Shown here: piece after piece, positions 57,711 through 64,000 of the stretch
How the letters are laid out: each line of letters opens with the position of its first letter
How positions within the stretch are numbered: the stretch's first letter is position 1
Source of the DNA: Sabellastarte sp. h YS-2021
Taxonomy: Eukaryota; Annelida; Polychaeta; Sabellida; Sabellidae
Direction: 5' to 3'
Length of the DNA stretch: 64,000 nt
Assembly (NCBI GenBank): GCA_964017235.1
Contig: OZ024936.1
Location: 18,080,496-18,144,495 of the forward strand
Position numbers and translations under genes: made by a program
Notes under the pieces: generated by a model
Told to the model about the DNA's origin: nothing
Database searches by the model: none
Seen by the model: only the letters and a program-made list of their open reading frames with translations

Positions 57711-57935
57711 CAAAATTTTGTTCAGGCTACACCTGGGAAACTGTAAGGTGAAGGAAGTTGGTTGGAGAATGTGTGTATGCCATGTCACTATGTCAGCTTG
57801 ATTTGATCTTTGACCTTGCTGGAGTGACCCTGACCTGCATCCTGAAATCCGTAAGATGTAGGAAGTTGAAATTTGGCAGGATATTGGTTGGGGCGTAGGT
57901 GTCCAATGTCATAGTGTGACCTTATATATTTACTG
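57711..57935 (-). repeat. Diverged, reversed relic of the 146-bp satellite
   Basis: Read on the minus strand it gives about 1.5 units in the satellite's own order: ATGACATTGGACACCTACGC, CCAACCAATATCC, TTCAACTTCCTACATCTTAC, GGTCAGGGTCACTCCAGCAA, GGTCAAAGATCAAATCAAG. It lies about 14 kb from the array and is far more diverged than the array units are from each other. Confidence 0.7.
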
Positions 57936-58029
57936 AACTTTATTTTAAATAAATCTTATTTTGCTGTCTTCCTGAAGTACTATGTCAACGCTTATGGCAA
58001 TGTTATGGCTATTTTTGATGACCACTTAA

Positions 58030-60440
58030 AGTGCGCATGTTACAGACACAAGGGGGTGGGAGACGATCGGTGTGTTTAAGACAAACAATGCCCTAGTTGC
58101 AAGGCCTTCAATACAGAGTAGGTGCAGCAGTTAGCCATCTCCATCTGCAGAACCAGTAAAGAAAAAGAGCAGAAGAAGATGGTTTCTGCCTCCCCTGTAA
58201 CTGATACCTTGGTAGATCTGAAATAAGTGAAGCTTTTACGATGGGTAGAGGGAGGAAAGGCTACAGAAACAACACCTGCTGGCAAGAAGTAGAGACCTGA
58301 AGAGTCTCCAAAGCCCAGCAAGAAACATTCCAATATCAAACCTACATCTGATGATCTGATGAAGAGCCTTGACGACAAGTGGGCTTAGAGGTTTGCACGA
58401 CTTGAAGAAACCTAATGAAGTGGTGACCAATGAGAAGCACTTCTTCTAACCAGAAGTTGGTACCAGCAAGATGTTCAATGATGTGGTCGATCAGTCTACT
58501 GATGTAATTACCAGTGCCAGTCCTGTTCAGCCCATTGGGGATGTTGCTGCCAGCATGACTGCAACCCAGCCTGTTGAGACTCCCGAAAGAAAGAGGGGGA
58601 GTGCTGCCAGAATGACTGCTACCCAGCCTGTTGAGACTGTCAGTACTGTGAGGGTAGCCACCCAGCCTGTTTAAGCTCCCAGTGCATGGACGGCCACCCA
58701 GCCTCTATAGGCTGCTGGTGCCAGATCTGAAGTTGATTCTCAGCCCACCGGTACTGGTAGTGAATATGTGAGTGCTGTGGACCAGTCCCCCACCAGTAAG
58801 AAAACTGTTTCTCCTAAAACTGGTGTGTCTGACACTGGAGACGAGCTGGACAGTGAGCAGGAATCCCCTTTCATTGGCTGGCACCAGACACCAGACTTTG
58901 ATAGCTTGTCTTTCTTCACTGAACAACAACTCTTTTGCCGATTCCCAAGCCCAGCCTACCGGGAAAGTATCCATCAAGCTACCAGCTGGTGACTAGCTGT
59001 GCAGGAAACTGAAGAAATTGAACGTTTGCTGAACCATTGCTAAAACTGCTGGACTGTTGAGAGACCAGTTCATGAAGACGCCCAGATCTTCCATATGGTA
59101 AGATATGCACACCGACAAGAAAGACTCTTTGGTAAATCAAAGGTGTGTTCCTAGTCACCGGACCTAGCCAGACACAACAGTACTTTCAGCAGGGTTGCCA
59201 GAGACAGTTTGCCTTCTACCCCCCTTCCTGCAGCTGATCTTATAACCAAGACACTTTAAGATGTTGGGAGAGATCAGCTAGACAACAGATATTTATATGC
59301 AATCAAGCTGCTGGTCTGAATAGATGCCTCACCAAGGTCCAGAACTCCATGGTGGCTCAGCTTAAACTCTGCATCTGGATAAGGACAAAGGCAAAGCCTC
59401 AGGACGTTCACAGCAGGCTGTAGATGAGTTAGAATACTTGGTGAGTTTCAACAGGCCCATCACTCAGGCAATGGCATGTACCATGCAAGATCTGTCAGAG
59501 GGAGTCTTCATAAACATGGCCAACCTTACACTAGGTTGTCGAGACAGCTATGGATTACCTGAAGGCTGGGGTAAAGCAAGACACTCTAACTGCATTACAG
59601 AAATGCCCCTCTACATATAAAGTCATTGTTCCCGGATTTATTTCTGAGCAAAGCAGAGGAGGACGTGTCACAAAGGGACATTCTGCTGGTTCCTCCCACA
59701 AGAAGCCCAGTTATTTTTACCCATGTGCTTCTACTCGCAAGTCTTCTCAGCAATCGGACCAGAAGTCTGGTGTACCTGCTTGGAAGGATATCAGGGACAG
59801 ACAACAGGGCAAGAAAGGATGCGGCATGGGCTCAACCTACCAGCAATGACAATACTGTGTAGATTGTGTGACCGGACAGAAGAACTTAATGTATGCGTCC
59901 GGCAAGGCAGACAGTTTGAACCCTCCAGCAGAGGTACCCGGACAGAAGGACTTGTCTGTAGCCAGCAAGAGAGCCACTATAAAAATTAGATGTAAACTCT
60001 TGTGTTGTCAGTGCTGTTCCTTTTGTCAAAGGGTATCTGCAAAAGAAAGATGCAAATACCGTCATTTGTCAGAATTATACAGGAATAAAATATGTGAAAG
60101 ATGTTTCCTGTGTAGGTCACTTAAGTTCTGTAAATCTTTTCACAAAGGTCTGTTGCTCCAGATCTGCCTGTAGGCCACCAGGTTTGGGAGACGTGAACTG
60201 CCTTAGGGGACTCAGAGCTATTTTATTTGGGCCCAGTGGTGTCTGCCCAGCAGATCCACCATAAAACTCAGAAATCTGTACAGAGATCTGTACATATGTA
60301 CATATTTTATATACCTTGTATATAGTATATAAGTATAATAAAAAACTGTGACATACTTCCTTTAGGAGATTTATTTTCTTTTATGGGACTGAAGTCATCC
60401 CCCTCTTCCCCCATCACAGAGCAGGTCTGTAAGAAAAGTG
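58030..60440 (+). pseudogene. Decayed DIRS-like retrotransposon, gag region only
   Basis: The frames shift several times but in order give phrases typical, from memory, of DIRS-type gag: DDLMKSLDD (near 58350), a Pro/Thr/Gln-rich repeat (TATQPVETPERKRG, ATQPVETVSTVRV, 58550-58670), ITQAMACTMQDLSEGVFINM (from 59458), MDYLKAGVKQDTLTALQ (from 59550) and, in another frame, FPDLFLSKAEEDVSQ (from 59627). No reverse transcriptase, RNase H or tyrosine recombinase follows; the sequence goes straight to an AT-rich 3' part. It is either an internally deleted copy or a non-autonomous derivative. Individual open frames here are fragments and not genes. Confidence 0.5.
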
Positions 60441-60554
60441 GTCCAACACCGGTATATCCCTAGGTAACCGGTTATCGGTAAAGGACCAGGGCCTCATAGG
60501 GTTTGCTAACCTTAGGTCAACCTAAGCCTGTGAGTTTTGCCTACCAGGCGGTAC

Positions 60555-60775
60555 TTATTCAACACTTGTCCATTGGATAGGATGTGTTAGCGCAATAAAA
60601 TTGCAAATTTAATAAGCAAATTAAATTTTTAAAAGTTCATACCGTATCCAATGGACAGGTAAGGCCTTCCCAACTGGCTGTGCTATCGGCTTACTAGGGC
60701 TGTTGATAGGACTAGTCAACAAAACAGATGCTATGACATCACACTGTCTAGAGGGGAAGAAAAGTTTAAATATTA
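60555..60775 (+). repeat. End region of the DIRS-like element with short inverted repeat
   Basis: TTGTCCATTGGATAGG at about 60566 is mirrored by CCGTATCCAATGGACAGG at about 60643, with an AT-rich 60-bp loop. Then follows TATCGGCTTACTAGGGC. The same two phrases occur at 49925-50150. Confidence 0.55.
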
Positions 60776-61401
60776 ATTTAGTTAAAAGCATGTGACTGTT
60801 GGTTCAGTTACTCATCGTTACAGGAAAACTGTATGTGTTCAGATCTGTGTAATTTATCCTGATTAGGTCTCAAACAGCTAGTAAAAATTAGACATCATTC
60901 CACAGAAGTTTTAAAAAGCATCAAATCAAAAGACACATACAACTGTTCTCTTTGAATGTAAACTCCATTGTCTAGAACTTGACTTTTGCTTCTTTGAAGA
61001 GATTAAGTACTCAAGTTGGTGCTTTGGTGAACTATATAATTGCAATTTCAAAATTTGTGCTTGGAAAGACAAGTGTTACACAACTCCAGATCATTATTAT
61101 ATTAAAGTTCTGTTTATCAGCAAGAATAACCCCTTAAATAGCAATTCATGTGATGAAAGGGCAAGTGCATGGTTAGCCGTCTATAAAAGGGGGTGGGGGG
61201 TAGGTGGGTCAGAGATCTGAGATGTCATTATTCTGACAAATAGCCTGTCTTACTAAAATGTTTTAAAATAAAACTATTATTCACCACTTGATTTTTAGTA
61301 CTTGACCCTGTTATTTCTATCTTCTGTAACTTGAACTGAGGCCCAGGTGGTATAACAAGTGCATAACAAGATTCAGATTCAATTGGACTTTGAACCAATT
61401 T

Positions 61402-61530
61402 GAATTTGAGATTCTAATAGTAGAAACTCCAGTTGGATTTTCTATCAAGTTTGATGTAGTAGAAAGTCCAATTAGAATTTCTACTGATGGAAAGTCCAAT
61501 TGGACTTTCTACTGGGAGAATTTCAAATTC
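61402..61530. mobile_element. Small inverted-repeat element with GTAGAAAGTCCAATTGGA motifs
   Basis: The outer arms GAATTTGAGATTCTAATAGT and the reverse complement of ACTGGGAGAATTTCAAATTC match at about 80 percent. Inside, AGTAGAAAGTCCAATT at about 61457 is mirrored perfectly by AATTGGACTTTCTACT ending near 61513, and further variants of the motif lie on both sides. The total is 129 bp without coding capacity. Confidence 0.65.
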
Positions 61531-61539
61531 CACCAGATT

Positions 61540-64000
61540 AAAGTTTCTACCATGACATTAGACGGGAACCAGCCACCTTTAACAATAAAGGGACTGGTAT
61601 CGGCCACGATGGCCTTGACATACATCATTGCTAGCCATCATTATCGGGAAATCTCGATCATTATTTTAATTGCTTATATGCTTTTTGTATGTATTTACAA
61701 CATTTTAAACATTTATCATTGAAATTATAACATCAAATATTGTGAATTAAACTTTAAAATATTTTGAAATGACAATAATGTTTAGAAGCAAATACATGTT
61801 TGGGTGATAATAGAAGATCGACAGCACTTAAACTGGTTCACGTTTTTAGTTAGGGAACTACAGAAGCGTAGTACCCAAGATGGTGGGCGATACCCGACCC
61901 TATATTGCAGAGTAGGGTCGGCGGAAACCAGACTACCATGACATATAACATTTATATTTGATTGATTGTGCAATGGCCACTACTTGTCCAATTTTCAGGT
62001 CCTCATTGACCTAGTGGTCAGCAGGTTTTACCCCTACAGGTGTCAAATATTATGGTTCTATCCCATTATGACTCTGGCTGTTGAACAGGAGGTAAATATC
62101 AACTTTGACTTTGTCTATATTTTTTTAATTTGAACATGTTTTGGTCATTTTATCTAAACCTTTGTGAATCATATTGTTTTTTATTCAAGTTACTGTATGG
62201 TTGCATCTAAAATCGAGTCCAATTTATGGCTCACTGATTTTTGTCTTTATGTATTAAAGTGACACTTCCTTTAAGCAATAACATAAATCTAAAATAGGCT
62301 TTGTTCATGCAAAGCCATTCCATGATTTTTCTTAACTACTTTACACAAGTGCATTTTTATGCTAACCGTAAGACAAGAAGTGATATAATTTTTAAGAAAT
62401 TCCATTACACACATTTCAGATATCTAAATAAAAAATAATAAAAGTTATAAAAACACTCAACAAAAAATAAAAATATTCTACATTTTTAAATCTATATAAA
62501 TGTGCTGATCATCATGTATCAATAAATATACGTCTTCTACAAGCAAACGCTACAGGTTGTTGTTTCTTCCTGACATTTTAATCTTATAAATTTTTCAAGT
62601 GACCGTACTGATTGTTGAGTGGAACAGAACACCCCCACTTTGGACCTTTGGGTATGTTGATTTTATTTTGAACAAGGCTCTGTACAATTGTGTATAGTCT
62701 TGTGCTTATAACCTGTTCACACCTTTGCTTCCATTCATATCTGTATGTATTTGGTTTTCCATTGACGACCCCTCCTTGCCCTTATTCATTTATAAAGAGT
62801 CCCTTTGTACTTGGATAGTAAACTTTGAAGAATGAGAAACCCTTCATGCCTCCAGGAAATATATTGCTACACAGCTCATAAAGCTTGTGAGAGGTACTTG
62901 AAAAAAAACAGTCCCAAGCTAAAATGTTGTCCAGGTCATATGAAATAATAGCTTCCTCTGATGTAACATTATTAACGAACCAAAACTCTAAAATGATAAT
63001 ATTCGGTAAAATTTTTCGTTCTATGTTCTGATATATAAAACGGTGTTTGCATGCATAATAGCTAAGTGAGATGCCCAACAGGGTAAACAAGTAGAAGAAA
63101 ATTGAGAATGAATTGAAATCCTATATGCAGACAAGAAGTCTCCTTACTGGTGTATATTTATTTATTTTTGTTTTATAAAAGCCTTCAAAGGATTATTTAA
63201 TTCAAACTTACAGTAAGTTTGTCTTAATCAATGCACTGGATCAAGTGACCATTAACAATTATTTACTCAGGAAACTCCATTAACACTGCCACCTATTTTT
63301 GAATTGAAAAATAGTGCAAATGTCAAAAGCTTATGTTAGTAATATTAGCCTTGCACATGGCTTTCATTTTTATATCATGAATTATGACACTTTATTTATT
63401 TTTCAGTTTCAATAGCTGTATCACAGTTGCCAAACTTTGCGACAGTTAATGGCAATAGGAATGTTTTCACATAGCTCAATAGCAGATGTTGACAATTGCT
63501 TACAAAATGAGGACTACCAAATATTCCATATTCTTGTGCATCCTGTTCACTATTAAATTTCAGCTGTGAAATTAATAGTAAGTATTAAAGTTTAAATATT
63601 GCTATACACATTACACATTGCTAAATAAGGCCATGTAATACCATATTCTTAATATTGCAAAATATAGTAATTGATGAGAATATATTTAAACTAGTAAAAT
63701 TGAAACACTGCAAGTAAATGAGTCATTGTCATTTCTACTTCATCATTTCATTCTTCAGCTTGTAAATTATTATTTGGTAATATGGTAATACATTAAGTGT
63801 GGATAGAGAAATACATGTCATTAACAACTAACATGCTTATTTTCTTGTTTGTTAAAAAGTATTAAATGTTTGCATTCAAGGGTATGTGGAACTCAATAAA
63901 GAAAAATACTTCTCATTACTCCCAAATTACTGGTAAGTATGCAATAAATTTGCTTTGACTTGTGAAATGTAGCTATTACATACACAAAAGGCTAAGTAAA
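61540..64000. other. Right end of the window, no gene seen
   Basis: Frames are short; the longest (62782-63090, minus, 102 codons) has no domain I can name. Nothing repetitive stands out apart from AT-rich runs. Confidence 0.4.

Noticed and set aside
62782-63090. 102-codon minus frame near the right end
   Set aside because: No recognisable domain, no splice context and no conserved neighbour; left as unassigned.

Overview
The window looks like a piece of an animal nuclear genome, most probably a mollusc and perhaps a bivalve. It is AT-rich, its genes are split by GT-AG introns, and there is no operon-like packing. It holds several families of mobile and tandem repeats, including a tRNA-derived SINE whose body resembles molluscan SINEs as I remember them. 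The species assignment is inference; the rest is read from the sequence.

The genic content is one family, a minus-strand tandem cluster of three paralogues coding for ankyrin-repeat plus death-domain proteins. Paralogue A (46770-52731, three exons) is intact: exons of 619, 576 and 257 nt join in phase 1 into a predicted 483-residue protein with about ten ankyrin repeats, a polar linker and a C-terminal death domain. Paralogue B (12270-24890) is broken: exon 1 has a 2-nt deletion, a nonsense codon and a LINE insertion that itself carries a SINE, and the death-domain exon has an 8-bp tandem duplication that shifts the frame. Paralogue C (62-3705, running off the left edge) keeps an intact first exon, but its second exon has a shifted G-run, stops and a mutated splice donor. 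Such proteins are presumed cytosolic adaptors of apoptosis or innate immunity, by analogy with other ankyrin/death proteins.

Region by region: 0-3.7 kb is paralogue C with a SINE and a hairpin repeat in its intron. 8.3-8.9 kb is an inverted-repeat element with minisatellite arms. 9.4-10.7 kb is the 3' part of a pogo-like transposase gene with a PHD-like finger. 10.9-11.9 kb is a tandem repeat. 12.3-24.9 kb is paralogue B, whose 10-kb intron holds a decayed LINE (14-18 kb). 21-29 kb holds several diverged repeats. 30.6-32.1 kb is a pair of related terminal-inverted-repeat elements. 34.0-34.9 kb is another motif-armed inverted-repeat element. 36-41.6 kb is mostly featureless. 42.3-44.0 kb is a ~146-bp tandem repeat rich in AGGTCA motifs. 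46.8-53.6 kb is paralogue A and its upstream block. 57.7-60.8 kb holds a reversed satellite relic and a decayed DIRS-like gag. The last 3 kb shows no gene.

Two signals stand out. First, at least five unrelated inverted-repeat elements share one design, with arms made of a short motif repeated several times. Second, the 42.3-43.9 kb array repeats nuclear-receptor-like half-sites in DR0, DR1 and DR5 spacing in nearly every unit.
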